From NCBI RefSeq assembly GCF_034470605.1, contig NZ_JARGYT010000023.1, positions 1 through 17,065 on the forward strand: DNA of 17,065 bases, given 5' to 3'. The translations under genes and the position numbers were made by a program. Below the pieces are notes generated by a model. The model ran no database searches, was not told where the DNA came from, and saw only the letters and a program-made list of their open reading frames with translations. Of this stretch, positions 1-8,294 are shown piece by piece. This stretch comes from Cyrtobacter comes (GTDB lineage: Bacteria > Pseudomonadota > Alphaproteobacteria > Rickettsiales > Midichloriaceae). How positions within the stretch are numbered: position 1 is the first letter of the stretch; each line of letters opens with the position of its first letter.

Positions 1-108
1 TTCGCTAAACTCAAAGAAAATCGACGCTTAGCATTACGATTTGAGAAATCCGATCTCTCTTTCCTTGCCTTTATAGCTTTAGCATCTATTAAATACAACC
101 TTTGTTAA
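1..108 (+). CDS. IS5-like family transposase, C-terminal fragment (partial)
   Basis: An open frame enters from the window edge and ends at TAA 106-108, giving 35 residues. It has the typical C-terminal signature of IS5-family DDE transposases: FAKLKENRRLALRFEKSD, then a hydrophobic helix (LSFLAFIALASIKY) and a very short tail. In the family this segment follows directly after the catalytic Glu, and its Arg/Lys residues contact DNA. The stop codon lies 7 bp inside the element end, as is usual for compact IS elements. The N-terminal part lies outside the window, so activity cannot be judged. An identical fragment sits on the minus strand at the right end. Confidence 0.75.
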   Translation, partial: FAKLKENRRLALRFEKSDLSFLAFIALASIKYNLC

Positions 109-115
109 CAGTGCC
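1..115 (+). mobile_element. 3' end of an IS5-like insertion sequence (left contig end)
   Basis: Terminal 115 bp of an insertion sequence, cut by the window edge. It contains the end of a transposase gene and finishes with a terminal inverted repeat reading GTTAACAGTGCC. The same 115 bp, plus 4 flanking bases, occurs as a perfect inverted copy at the right end. The base triplet next to the element is TAA here and TTA at the other copy; this fits a TNA-type 3-bp target as known for some IS5-family subgroups, but with only one side of each insertion visible the duplication cannot be confirmed. Confidence 0.85.
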
Positions 116-3100
116 TAACCCCGCCAGTAACATAATTAGCACCGCCTTGAAGCATCTCACCAAAGGCAGCAACAGGCCCCTCAGTAGTTGCAACACGTAT
201 TGGGCTACCAGTTACTATGGTACCTATAACTCTGATAAACATTTCCGGCAAAGTAAATGCCATATGCCCTATCATAAAGAAAGAAAGAGCTATTATGAAT
301 GACTGGCTAGAAACCATAAAAGGCCCACCTGCATCAGGCGGAAAGTGACTGTAACCAATGAGGACGTACCCTGGTATCCAGCAATCCTTGTATAATGGGC
401 TGAGATCTATACCTAATAGACAAGTCTCACATGCAGCAAAACTAAAGACTATTTGTAATAACGTTATTATCACTATATTGAACAATGCTAGCCCTATAAA
501 TACTATAATAGGCTGCAAGGCTGTTGAAATAAGCTGCTTAAACCAACTATCAAATATAGGTTTGGTTTGTTGAAATAATATTAATGGTAATACAATTGGT
601 GATATAACTAATAGCATACTAGTAATGATTAGTGCAAATATATAAGAAACGGCGGCCTTTAATATTGCACCTAAGTAGTAAAACATTGTTATTATTATAG
701 TCCCCGCTACCAAGAACCCATATAAGCCACCAAATATCATTGCAACTATCTTTTTCCATAAAGTTGATGATATCATGATCAGAACAGGTGCATCCAGAAA
801 CCCTGTTACAATTAGCGGGTCATTTTTAATTGCCTCTGGTGTTATATGTAGCAGTGATAATACATCTGATGCCGATATCATGTACCCCATTATTTCAAGG
901 GTCCCAAAGACAAACATTGGTATCAGAAAGTTATTAATAAACTGCCAACTTCCTGGAGATATTACAATTGTGACAAATGCGATTTTGATTAACCTTTTGA
1001 TTAAATCTTCTCTACTTACTGATGTTATTCCTATTAAATAAGTAAGGGCAGTAATTATGACATAAAGCGATAATAATACCTGCACCCCCCTGATGAATTG
1101 CGCATTTTTTGTAACGCCATCATATATTTTATATAAAGCACCACCATTTTTTGGAATTTTATCAATTGCATCATATTTGCCAAAAAGTGTTTCTATTACA
1201 GATTTTAAGATGTAATTTATTGCACCACCTAGTACACTAAATTTTTTATCATTTTCTTTTTGGATGGATATATTATACTGCCCAAAATGATTTAAATTAT
1301 CAAGATATAGATCTTCATATATAGGGTTAATACCACTTGGAATATTTGCCTCTGTAAATGGTTTTATCCTGAAATAAAGATATCCATTTTGATAAGAATT
1401 TATTTTTAGCTTGTCTCCTTTTTGAATAATATATGCATCTAAATCTCTCCAATCACCATCTGGTATCAATTTTTTTTCTCCAATCAATCTACTATCTGGA
1501 ACAACAGCATATTGTATTCTCTCACCATTAGAAAATGGGCACCCTCCCCATTCTATATTAACCTCATAACCACCAGCACTACTTCCCATCTGCTCTTCCA
1601 AGCTATTGCTAATTATATTATCTATAGAAATTAAATTTCTAATTTTATTAATATCAGCTAATGATTTTTTTATTGTTTCTTTTAAGTCCATTATGTCTTG
1701 AGGGCTACATTGTTTTGCGCATCCCTTATTATGAAACTCTCTAACGGCTTTATATGCTTCTTTGAAATTTTTAGAATAAAAGTTTTTTATTGTTTCAATT
1801 TCAAGGCTTTTATATCTATCAATATTTGAATTAAAAGATGATCTAAAAAATGCATCAATTCTATCTAAAACATTTAAAAAAGCACTAAAAGTACTGGCAT
1901 AATCACATGGAAATAACACCCAACCTTCTTCTATACATGAGTAAAAAATTGTCAATTTTTCAAAAAACTCACGTAACAATCCCTCAAATGACTTTTCTCT
2001 CTCCTTATATATCTCAGGTATAGAAAATTTATCAGGAATCTGATATGCAAAAGGCCTTATAAATAATGGTTCTCTAATTTTACTAAAATCCTTAAGTTCA
2101 CCACGGAAGGCATACTCACCCATCCCATATTTCTCTATATAAAAGCAAAATGGTAGCTTATATGAATGCGGAGACTGCTCTGCACAAAGATTAAGAAATG
2201 TCCTTCTGGCGAGCTTGAATCCCGGGTCACTCACTTTACCAGTCAACCCGTGCCATTCATATATATATCTCCTATCAGGAATATTGATCTCTTCCGTGAT
2301 TGGATTTATTGGCATAAAAAATATTGACTGCAGTTGAATTATTTCATTTTCAGGCAATACACCAGGAAACCGTGCATTCTCCCCAACAAGCTGAAAGTTT
2401 TCTCGCCCTGGGTCAAAATTTTTGATCAAGAGTGTACTAGCATTCTTCCATGTATTTCTGCACGTCACCTGCCTCTTCTTTCTTTTTTCTTCTTCTTCTT
2501 TTGTTTCCTTCTTTTTCTCTTTATCCTCTTGTGGCGGCTCTGGTTGTGTAATGATACATTTAATTAACTCCTCCCTATTCAATAGCCTACCACTTTCATT
2601 TCGCGAATATGAATAATCACCAAACCACGATATAAATAACTCATCCCCATTCATTAAAGAGATTCCAGTATCGATAAATTTGTTATTTTTTGCATTCCAA
2701 CTACATGTACCATGTGTTTTAAGACTATTAATCCAAAGATCTTTATTACTAACATCTTCAAGATTTACATTAGCAAGGCACTGATTCTCAATCTCAGCAG
2801 TCCATTCATTTTGTGGCTTTTTTTCAGAATTCCAGTCGTCTTTTGTTATATTTTTATCGTGTATCCTTATATTTGGAAAAGTAGGTGAGAGCTTTAAGCT
2901 CTTCCTACCGCACATGTATATCTTATTTCTGCTTTCTGAAAGACCAGATAGATTTATTGTAAATTCTGTATCACCTGTAATATTAAACCTTGTTTTAATA
3001 GCGTTATTCCGCATAACCTCCTTATCTTTTATGCATGCGGCGCCAGTTCTTGCTTCAACATTTCTAAATATTGTTGGAAAACTCTTACCCTCCTCATATT

Positions 3101-3413
3101 CACCCTCCCTTATATAGGCTGTAAATATCTCCCCTCTTCTACATACATAAGAGCAATCCCTTATTACATCATCATTAAGCTCAACACCTTCATTATCTTC
3201 GCTTATACCGGGTTTTTTAACTTTTCTAGAAAATGCCTGACATTCCTTTTCACAGAGCTTATGACAGTTATAGTTTATAGGGGATAAAGTAACCATTTGC
3301 GTCTCCTTATCAGTTATATCCCCAGGCTTTACACACTTTGCATAGAAATCCTCTGCCCCAAACACAAAGGATGTGCATAACATCAATATTAAAAAGAGCA
3401 AAATCCTATGCAC
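105..3413 (-). CDS. VirB6/TrbL-like type IV secretion channel protein, 3' end cut off by an IS
   Basis: Inner-membrane channel component of a Rickettsiales-type (rvh/VirB) type IV secretion system. The 1102-residue frame starts at GTG 3411-3413; the next residues form a signal peptide (HRILLFLILMLCTSFVFG, cleavage probably near FGA-ED). A long, probably periplasmic region follows, with a Cys cluster (about residues 27-95) and a highly charged Lys/Glu stretch (about 289-315, EDKEKKKETKEEEEKRKKR). The hydrophobic VirB6 core with several membrane helices covers about residues 776-1071 and contains FDSWFKQLISTALQPIIVF, a motif typical of VirB6/TrbL. Rickettsiales encode several such enlarged VirB6 paralogues, usually with a C-terminal extension. 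Here the frame runs into the IS at 115, and its last three residues (R-H-C) and stop codon come from IS sequence, so the native C-terminus is missing. The membrane core is complete, so a shortened product may still be made. No other virB genes lie nearby. Confidence 0.85.
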   Translation of the reverse strand: MHRILLFLILMLCTSFVFGAEDFYAKCVKPGDITDKETQMVTLSPINYNCHKLCEKECQAFSRKVKKPGISEDNEGVELNDDVIRDCSYVCRRGEIFTAYIREGEYEEGKSFPTIFRNVEARTGAACIKDKEVMRNNAIKTRFNITGDTEFTINLSGLSESRNKIYMCGRKSLKLSPTFPNIRIHDKNITKDDWNSEKKPQNEWTAEIENQCLANVNLEDVSNKDLWINSLKTHGTCSWNAKNNKFIDTGISLMNGDELFISWFGDYSYSRNESGRLLNREELIKCIITQPEPPQEDKEKKKETKEEEEKRKKRQVTCRNTWKNASTLLIKNFDPGRENFQLVGENARFPGVLPENEIIQLQSIFFMPINPITEEINIPDRRYIYEWHGLTGKVSDPGFKLARRTFLNLCAEQSPHSYKLPFCFYIEKYGMGEYAFRGELKDFSKIREPLFIRPFAYQIPDKFSIPEIYKEREKSFEGLLREFFEKLTIFYSCIEEGWVLFPCDYASTFSAFLNVLDRIDAFFRSSFNSNIDRYKSLEIETIKNFYSKNFKEAYKAVREFHNKGCAKQCSPQDIMDLKETIKKSLADINKIRNLISIDNIISNSLEEQMGSSAGGYEVNIEWGGCPFSNGERIQYAVVPDSRLIGEKKLIPDGDWRDLDAYIIQKGDKLKINSYQNGYLYFRIKPFTEANIPSGINPIYEDLYLDNLNHFGQYNISIQKENDKKFSVLGGAINYILKSVIETLFGKYDAIDKIPKNGGALYKIYDGVTKNAQFIRGVQVLLSLYVIITALTYLIGITSVSREDLIKRLIKIAFVTIVISPGSWQFINNFLIPMFVFGTLEIMGYMISASDVLSLLHITPEAIKNDPLIVTGFLDAPVLIMISSTLWKKIVAMIFGGLYGFLVAGTIIITMFYYLGAILKAAVSYIFALIITSMLLVISPIVLPLILFQQTKPIFDSWFKQLISTALQPIIVFIGLALFNIVIITLLQIVFSFAACETCLLGIDLSPLYKDCWIPGYVLIGYSHFPPDAGGPFMVSSQSFIIALSFFMIGHMAFTLPEMFIRVIGTIVTGSPIRVATTEGPVAAFGEMLQGGANYVTGGVRHC

Positions 3414-3421
3414 AAAAGCAA

Positions 3422-3427
3422 ATTATA
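3422..3427 (-). promoter_or_regulatory. Possible -10 box for the virB6-like gene
   Basis: A perfect TATAAT on the minus strand ends 8 bp upstream of the GTG start. If used, the transcript would start at or just before the start codon, giving an almost leaderless mRNA. No convincing -35 box was seen, and such hexamers are frequent by chance in DNA this AT-rich. Confidence 0.25.
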
Positions 3428-3680
3428 AGAGAAAGAATTAATTATAATTAGCTTTATATTTAAAATATAAAAAATCTAAAAATCAATGAATTACATAGTT
3501 TCTTAAAAAGAAATATAAATTTCTATAAAATTAACTATTCCTAAACACATTTCTCTTATTATCAAATTTAGTATTTCTCACAGATCACTTAATCTCATAA
3601 TTCAGCATCAGCCCTTAGATTTTTCGCCATATACTACACATATACAGCTTATTTTCCCATAATAAACAAATGGATATAGC

Positions 3681-3709
3681 TTGATGCGGGGCATGATTAT
3701 GTATAAAAT
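3681..3709 (+). promoter_or_regulatory. Possible sigma70 promoter for the 3741 gene
   Basis: TTGATG at 3681-3686 and TAAAAT at 3704-3709 are separated by 17 bp, and the -10 box ends 31 bp upstream of the ATG. The -35 matches the TTGACA consensus at four of six positions. Plausible only by spacing and match. Confidence 0.35.
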
Positions 3710-3740
3710 TCCCTCATCTTAAAATCTTTTTCGTAACTCC

Positions 3741-4787
3741 ATGCCTCTTCTTACAGATTATACAGATAAACAAATCACTTATGTTATACTAGCGGCACGT
3801 GCATATGCGTTATATGGTAATGGCGATCAAATTTCTCGCGAATTAGCACAACAGCTTGCTTCTATCTATGGTGAGCTGCTCTTTAAATTTGGTATGGATT
3901 TTGAGAGAACAACCCTTATACATCGTAAAGCACAACATTTAGCTAATATACAAAAATTCAATACCAATGCAGCGCAATGTACGGCTAGTGCGGCGCAATG
4001 TACGGCTAGTGCGGCGCAATATCTAACTACTGCAAAATTGCATAAAGCTAATGCAGAACTGGATAAAGCTAATAAAGCACTGGATAACGCTGGGAAAAAA
4101 TATGAAGAATCGCAAGGAGAAATAGCAAAATCTAAAGAAAATTCAGCACAAGCTTCTAAAGAGCAAAAGCAATATATGGAACAAGAATATAAATTACTTC
4201 AACTTCAAACATTTTGGAAAGAATCTATTAAGAGAGGAGAGCAATTTGAAAAAAATCTAAAAGAATTTCAAGCAAAACACCCAGAGCTATTCTCCCTATT
4301 ATGCGAAAAGCTTTTGCCATATGTGAAAGCCCTCAGAATGTTCAGAGAACAAAGTAGTGAAAGCAACGAGAACGGAGAAGGACAAAATAGCAACGGGCAA
4401 AATTATACTAAAACAGAAATTACAAAAAAATTCCTTGAAGAATTAAAGAATGCAATTAACCAAGGTCTTCTTAGCCCTGATATAAATGACATTCTTTTTG
4501 AGCTTGATATAAATGATGATGCTGAGAGGCAAAAGATGCATGATGCACTCAAGAAATTCATCATTACAGAAAGTGGCCCAGCTCTCTTAGAGGATAGCAC
4601 TCATTCCACAGAAAGTGGCCCAGCTCTCTTAGAGGATAGCACTCATTCCACAGAAAGTGGCCCAGCTCTATTAGAAGGTAACCCAGCTCTATTAGGAACA
4701 GTTCCATGTGATGAAATAATAGATAGTTCTTTGGCATGCGAAGTTGGACCATTAGAGGTTGGAGCAGAGGCCACTAATGCAGAGTAA
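3741..4787 (+). CDS. Unrecognised coiled-coil protein with internal tandem repeats
   Basis: 348-residue protein that I do not recognise. It has no signal peptide or membrane segment, so it is probably cytoplasmic or exported by a specialised system. Residues about 1-75 look helical. At about 77-93 a 7-residue unit (AAQCTAS) is repeated, followed by a long polar helical, coiled-coil-like stretch rich in Ala, Lys, Glu and Gln (about 95-185). A low-complexity Ser/Asn/Gly linker lies near 208-225. The C-terminus carries a 14-residue repeat TESGPALLEDSTHS, twice complete and a third time partial, then a fragment (NPALLG), and ends acidic. The starting ATG has no visible Shine-Dalgarno sequence, as for most genes here. 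It is alone on the plus strand next to a secretion channel gene. Repeats, coiled coil and neighbour make a secreted effector or surface-interaction role conceivable, but this is speculation. Confidence 0.8.
   Translation: MPLLTDYTDKQITYVILAARAYALYGNGDQISRELAQQLASIYGELLFKFGMDFERTTLIHRKAQHLANIQKFNTNAAQCTASAAQCTASAAQYLTTAKLHKANAELDKANKALDNAGKKYEESQGEIAKSKENSAQASKEQKQYMEQEYKLLQLQTFWKESIKRGEQFEKNLKEFQAKHPELFSLLCEKLLPYVKALRMFREQSSESNENGEGQNSNGQNYTKTEITKKFLEELKNAINQGLLSPDINDILFELDINDDAERQKMHDALKKFIITESGPALLEDSTHSTESGPALLEDSTHSTESGPALLEGNPALLGTVPCDEIIDSSLACEVGPLEVGAEATNAE
3969..4020 (+). repeat. 21-bp in-frame tandem repeat
   Basis: Units at 3969-3989 and 3990-4010 differ at one base (GCAGCG versus GCGGCG) and are followed by a 10-bp partial third unit. 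The unit length is a multiple of three and encodes AAQCTAS, so unit gain or loss keeps the reading frame of the host gene. Confidence 0.9.
4566..4679 (+). repeat. 42-bp in-frame tandem repeat
   Basis: Units at 4566-4607 and 4608-4649 are identical and a third partial unit begins at 4650, diverging after about 27 bp. A shorter echo of the CCAGCTCTATTAG part follows at about 4683. The unit encodes TESGPALLEDSTHS. Perfect identity at the DNA level suggests recent duplication by slippage or recombination. Confidence 0.92.
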
Positions 4788-4865
4788 CTAGAATTAGCCG
4801 CTTAGGGGGGGCCTATCTTATGTTAAGCATATACAGCTAAGTTACTTGGCAACCTAAAATATCTT

Positions 4866-4892
4866 ATTGGTGCTTATAATATGAGCACCAAT
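4866..4892. terminator. Hairpin downstream of the coiled-coil gene, possible terminator
   Basis: Perfect 9-bp stem ATTGGTGCT / AGCACCAAT with a 9-nt loop, 78 bp after the stop codon of the plus-strand gene. No clear T-run follows, so it may instead be an mRNA-stabilising hairpin. Confidence 0.4.
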
Positions 4893-5132
4893 ACATGCCT
4901 TTATTATATATTGCACTTATATAACCACCTTTTAAACGATATTTAGATAGGTATATTTTGACGCACAACGTGTTAGATAATAAAACCTATAGATACATAA
5001 ATGCGGCTCCAGCAACACTTAATCTGTTATATCATACCTGCGATGCGCCAAACCTTCAGATAATTACTATCCAGTTCTATATCGTACTTCTATCCTCGTG
5101 ACCACACTCCCTAGAAGAGCATTTTTTACAAG

Positions 5133-5185
5133 AGAGTGATATTTGACAAAAAGTTATCTAAGAGAACTTTTTCATATGTCACTCT
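5133..5185. terminator. Long imperfect hairpin between convergent genes, possible bidirectional terminator
   Basis: The arm AGAGTGA-x-AT-x-TG...AAAAAGTT pairs with AACTTTTTCATATGTCACTCT across a loop of about 9 nt, with a small internal mismatch. A run of six T lies shortly after it on the plus strand. It sits 24 bp beyond the stop of the minus-strand 928-residue gene, where a terminator serving both converging genes is expected. Confidence 0.45.
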
Positions 5186-5208
5186 TTAGTTTACGTTTTT
5201 TAAACTAT

Positions 5209-7995
5209 TTATCTTGCGCCCTCTTTTAAAGAGATCTGATCAGCTTCTTTAATTATGGAATACATATTATATGCCAGCTTTTCTATTTTACTTAATTGAC
5301 CTGTTAAAAGCCCATCATGCAATTTTGCATACTGATATACATAATCTATAATTTTAGTCATATGATTCTCGCTTATAAACCTTGATTTCGTATCAAGGTA
5401 TAAATCCTCTATCATGGAGATTTTTTTACTAAATAAATATGATACTAATTGTCTATATATTTTTAAAATGTCCTTATCTCTAATTACATCCTTTCCCTCT
5501 CTTAAATTAAAGATATGTGGCTCTGAATACTTATTAAACATAACCCAATCTTTATTGGACCAATAAAAGTCTGATCTAATCTCATCAGCTTCAACACTAT
5601 AATCATACTTTAGCAACCTCATCGCTACCTCATATTTCCCAGTTTGTATTAATGCTTTTGCTATAATTTGATTCCTCTCCAGCTCTAAATGGGTTGAAAG
5701 ACCATATTTTGATATATTTTTAAATATATCAGCAAGTTTATATGGCCTCTGATTCAACAAGTAAATATTAGCTAGTTTATTAAATTCTCTCTCTTTCCTT
5801 ATTCCGTACAACCTATTTTCCACCTGATGCTCAAGCAAAACCTCCGCTTTATCCAGAAGGTCTAAATCTAACATATAATCTACAACTTTTAGAATTACTT
5901 CATCACCCCTTTCACCAACCGGGATAAATTCTTGAAATCCATAAAATAATTCAAGGGCATCTAGCGGAGTCAACCGAGCATTATAATTATTCTCTAAAAA
6001 GAGCCCTATATATAGCTTACTTACTTCATTATTCATTTTTATAGCCTCAATTGTACCTGGGTGATCTAACATTATCTTTTTCCCTACATACATAGCATCA
6101 GCATATTTCCCATTTTTTACATAGATAGAAAAAAGCTCCTTAATTATGTCTATCTCCAAACCATCACCCCTCCAGGTTAATGCTGCCCTTTCCAATTCTT
6201 CCGTTACATCTTCAGTTTTCATGAGCCCTAACCTATACTTTAGAAGCGCATTTGATACTCTGCATCTTGAATAATGAAGCTCATCCAAGATGTTTTTAGA
6301 ACATTCAGAAAAATAGGCTACGGCATCTTTAGGATTATTTATCAATTCATTATAGACCCCTAAATCATAATCAAGCCTATTAGCCGCTACCCTATTTAGC
6401 TTTCCAATACCTTGGATTATATCTAATATTACACCAGCATCTTCTACTATTTTATTATCTAATTTATATTGCAATACTATAAAAATTAGTTCTAAAACGA
6501 CCTCTTTATTATATTCACGAAGAAAATTTGTTTTCCAATTATTAAAAGTTCTTATTACATTTGGAGAAAGCAATGAAAGATACGGATCATTAGATTTATA
6601 TGCAATAATAGAACGCCAAAACACTATCTCATCAATGTGCTGAAGTGCAATCTCATCGTTATCTATCAGGTGTATTTTTTGCATTGCAATGGCAGAATCA
6701 CCACTCAGAAAATCTATTACCGCACTAAAGAACCTTATTCTATAATCTGCGGCAAGAAAAGTGTTACTATCTATTATGGAATCCACTATAACCCCAGCTT
6801 CTTTATAAAACATATTAGAGAAATAGTACATTGCTAGGTTCAATTTTTGCAGTTCCTTTTTCTGGGCTGTTGAGTTTGCAATCTCTAGATTCAATTCATT
6901 AATAGACTGACTAAAACTCTTCCTCCAATTACGATAGTTACTTGCATTTATTATTGATAAATTATCTCCCCCAAAAGCTCCCAAGGATGCGCTCCCAACT
7001 ACAGCAGCAAGGGCAGACGGAGCAACATTTAACCCACTCACATCATCTATAACAACACTTCCATAACTATTACCCTTGCATACCTCAAGCGTATCTGAAA
7101 AACTTTCTATAACAATACCATGAAAAGTTTTATGCAGCTTAAAGTTATTAAAATTCCTCTCTACTTTTACAGATTTTTTATCTAATCCTAACAATACCAA
7201 TATAAATTTACTACCATCATTAGGATCTTTATAATCAACAAGCATAGGAGCATCGTCATCAGTCATGAAAAACACACTACTTGTTATATCTTTTGTATCA
7301 ATTTTTGGTAAAAAGTTGTCAGAAAAAAAATCTGATCTTGATGATGTATCATCATATATCTCTAAGATCCAATATGTTCCCTTTTTTATAAACCTTACTG
7401 TATTCCCAGTAATGTCTACATCTATGGAAATAAGTGTAGCTCCAGATGATAAATATTTTTGCTCAAAATTTTCAAATCCAACTCTAACACCTTTTGATGG
7501 CATATAAGCTAAATCGAAGAGCAATTTTTTATCAAAAACTATATTTAATTTACCATTTTTCACAAATGATGCCGCTTTTAAATTTCCTTTAGATAAAAAG
7601 GTTAGAAATGTATTATTTTTATTCTCCTCTAACTCAAGCATTACAATTTCCGGCTTTTCTATATTAGATATAACCAATGGCTTACTATTTTCTGTTAATA
7701 CCCTCTCAAAAGTGTTTTGCTTACCCTGTATATTTATAGGTTCGCGATTCACTTTTTTAGCCCGTCTTTGCTTTGTCTTTTTTATTGTTGTAACCGTTGC
7801 TACTGAAGGTTTATTTTTTACAACCCGCTTTTCCTCTTGCACAAGCTTTTCCCCTTGCATATTTATTATCCCCGCTCCCTTAGAATCACGCATATCCCTT
7901 CGCTCCAATATAGATATAGGCGCGGCACAATATGCATTAACACCAATTATTAATGACAAAGCGGCTAAACTTAGCCTTTTTATTATAAAAAACAT
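5209..7995 (-). CDS. Exported helical-repeat (TPR-like) protein, 928 aa
   Basis: Large protein of unknown function. Residues 1-24 form a clear signal peptide (basic KR, then LSLAALSLIIGVNAYCA), so it is exported to the periplasm or envelope. A basic, disordered-looking stretch follows (about 60-85, KKTKQRRAKKVNREP). Residues about 115-225 look beta-rich, with two strand-like pieces (AASFVKNGKLNIVFDKK and IKKGTYWILEI) reminiscent of a beta domain that precedes TPR arrays in some large alphaproteobacterial envelope proteins; this comparison is from memory and tentative. From about residue 365 to the end, paired amphipathic helices (for example LAMYYFSNMFYKEAGVIVD and ALIQTGKYEVAMRLLKYDYS) suggest TPR-like protein-protein interaction repeats. 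The ATG start codon lies inside a small inverted repeat. It is transcribed in the same direction as the cell-wall operon upstream but is separated from murE by 290 bp, so it probably has its own promoter. Confidence 0.85.
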   Translation of the reverse strand: MFFIIKRLSLAALSLIIGVNAYCAAPISILERRDMRDSKGAGIINMQGEKLVQEEKRVVKNKPSVATVTTIKKTKQRRAKKVNREPINIQGKQNTFERVLTENSKPLVISNIEKPEIVMLELEENKNNTFLTFLSKGNLKAASFVKNGKLNIVFDKKLLFDLAYMPSKGVRVGFENFEQKYLSSGATLISIDVDITGNTVRFIKKGTYWILEIYDDTSSRSDFFSDNFLPKIDTKDITSSVFFMTDDDAPMLVDYKDPNDGSKFILVLLGLDKKSVKVERNFNNFKLHKTFHGIVIESFSDTLEVCKGNSYGSVVIDDVSGLNVAPSALAAVVGSASLGAFGGDNLSIINASNYRNWRKSFSQSINELNLEIANSTAQKKELQKLNLAMYYFSNMFYKEAGVIVDSIIDSNTFLAADYRIRFFSAVIDFLSGDSAIAMQKIHLIDNDEIALQHIDEIVFWRSIIAYKSNDPYLSLLSPNVIRTFNNWKTNFLREYNKEVVLELIFIVLQYKLDNKIVEDAGVILDIIQGIGKLNRVAANRLDYDLGVYNELINNPKDAVAYFSECSKNILDELHYSRCRVSNALLKYRLGLMKTEDVTEELERAALTWRGDGLEIDIIKELFSIYVKNGKYADAMYVGKKIMLDHPGTIEAIKMNNEVSKLYIGLFLENNYNARLTPLDALELFYGFQEFIPVGERGDEVILKVVDYMLDLDLLDKAEVLLEHQVENRLYGIRKEREFNKLANIYLLNQRPYKLADIFKNISKYGLSTHLELERNQIIAKALIQTGKYEVAMRLLKYDYSVEADEIRSDFYWSNKDWVMFNKYSEPHIFNLREGKDVIRDKDILKIYRQLVSYLFSKKISMIEDLYLDTKSRFISENHMTKIIDYVYQYAKLHDGLLTGQLSKIEKLAYNMYSIIKEADQISLKEGAR

Positions 7996-8010
7996 TAGTC
8001 AAAGACTAAT
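7994..8010. promoter_or_regulatory. Inverted repeat covering the start codon of the 928-aa gene
   Basis: ATTAGTC-AAA-GACTAAT, a perfect 7-bp inverted repeat with a 3-nt centre. Read on the minus strand, it ends with the first two bases of the ATG (7993-7995). In RNA it could form a short hairpin that hides the start; as DNA it could be an operator. Chance occurrence is possible. Confidence 0.3.
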
Positions 8011-8260
8011 CAAAATGGAAAACTCTACAGAGGTACAAATTATTGTTAATAAGCGTATAAATCAAGAAATAAAACTTCCATTCTCAATGAAAAGCTTCAT
8101 TTCATAGATATTGAAATATAAAAACGATAAAATTATAAATCTTTATCGCTCGACCCAAATAACATGATAAATTAAAAACATGGTAGATGATATACCTAAA
8201 TACCAGTTAATAGCTAAACTCAAGACTAGAATAAAGATCCTTGTATATCATTAGAATATC

Positions 8261-8294
8261 GTAATTCTTAGTAATTCTTAGTATTTTAAGAATT
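8261..8294 (-). terminator. AT-rich hairpin at the end of murE, with a 10-bp direct repeat
   Basis: AATTCTTA (8273-8280) and TAAGAATT (8287-8294) form an 8-bp stem with a 6-nt loop that includes the murE stop codon. The sequence GTAATTCTTA is directly repeated at 8261-8270 and 8271-8280, giving a second possible partner for the same arm. It is weak as a terminator because the stem is AU-rich and no T-run follows, but it marks the end of the six-gene operon. Confidence 0.3.

Larger units (their letters stand above)
3414..3740. other. Divergent intergenic region, 327 bp
   Basis: Very AT-rich spacer between the start of the virB6-like gene (minus) and the start of the coiled-coil gene (plus); it must carry both promoters. 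I saw a TATAAT box facing left at 3422-3427, a possible plus-strand promoter at 3681-3709, and a weak 6-bp hairpin (AGAAAT/ATTTCT) in the middle. I found no RNA gene or open frame that I would defend. Confidence 0.6.
4788..5208. other. Convergent intergenic region, 421 bp
   Basis: Spacer between the ends of two convergent genes. It holds two hairpins that could end transcription (4866-4892 and 5133-5185). An open stretch of about 53 codons across 4930-5100 has no ATG and no similarity I can recognise, so I do not call it a gene. Nothing else was identified. Confidence 0.6.

Noticed and set aside
102..302. 66-codon plus-strand open frame at the left end
   Set aside because: It overlaps the 3' part of the virB6-like gene, which has clear membrane helices and family motifs on the other strand.
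2334..2616. Plus-strand open frames with Phe/Ser/Leu-rich runs
   Set aside because: These are the antisense of the Lys/Glu-rich charged segment in the virB6-like gene.
4403..4752. Minus-strand frames with a repeated LLIELGHFLWNE-type sequence
   Set aside because: Antisense of the 42-bp repeats in the coiled-coil gene. The similarity of IELG to the array leader is coincidental, as the DNA is unrelated.
4930..5105. Open stretch of about 53 codons in the convergent gap
   Set aside because: It has only TTG/GTG as possible starts, no ribosome binding site and no recognisable similarity.
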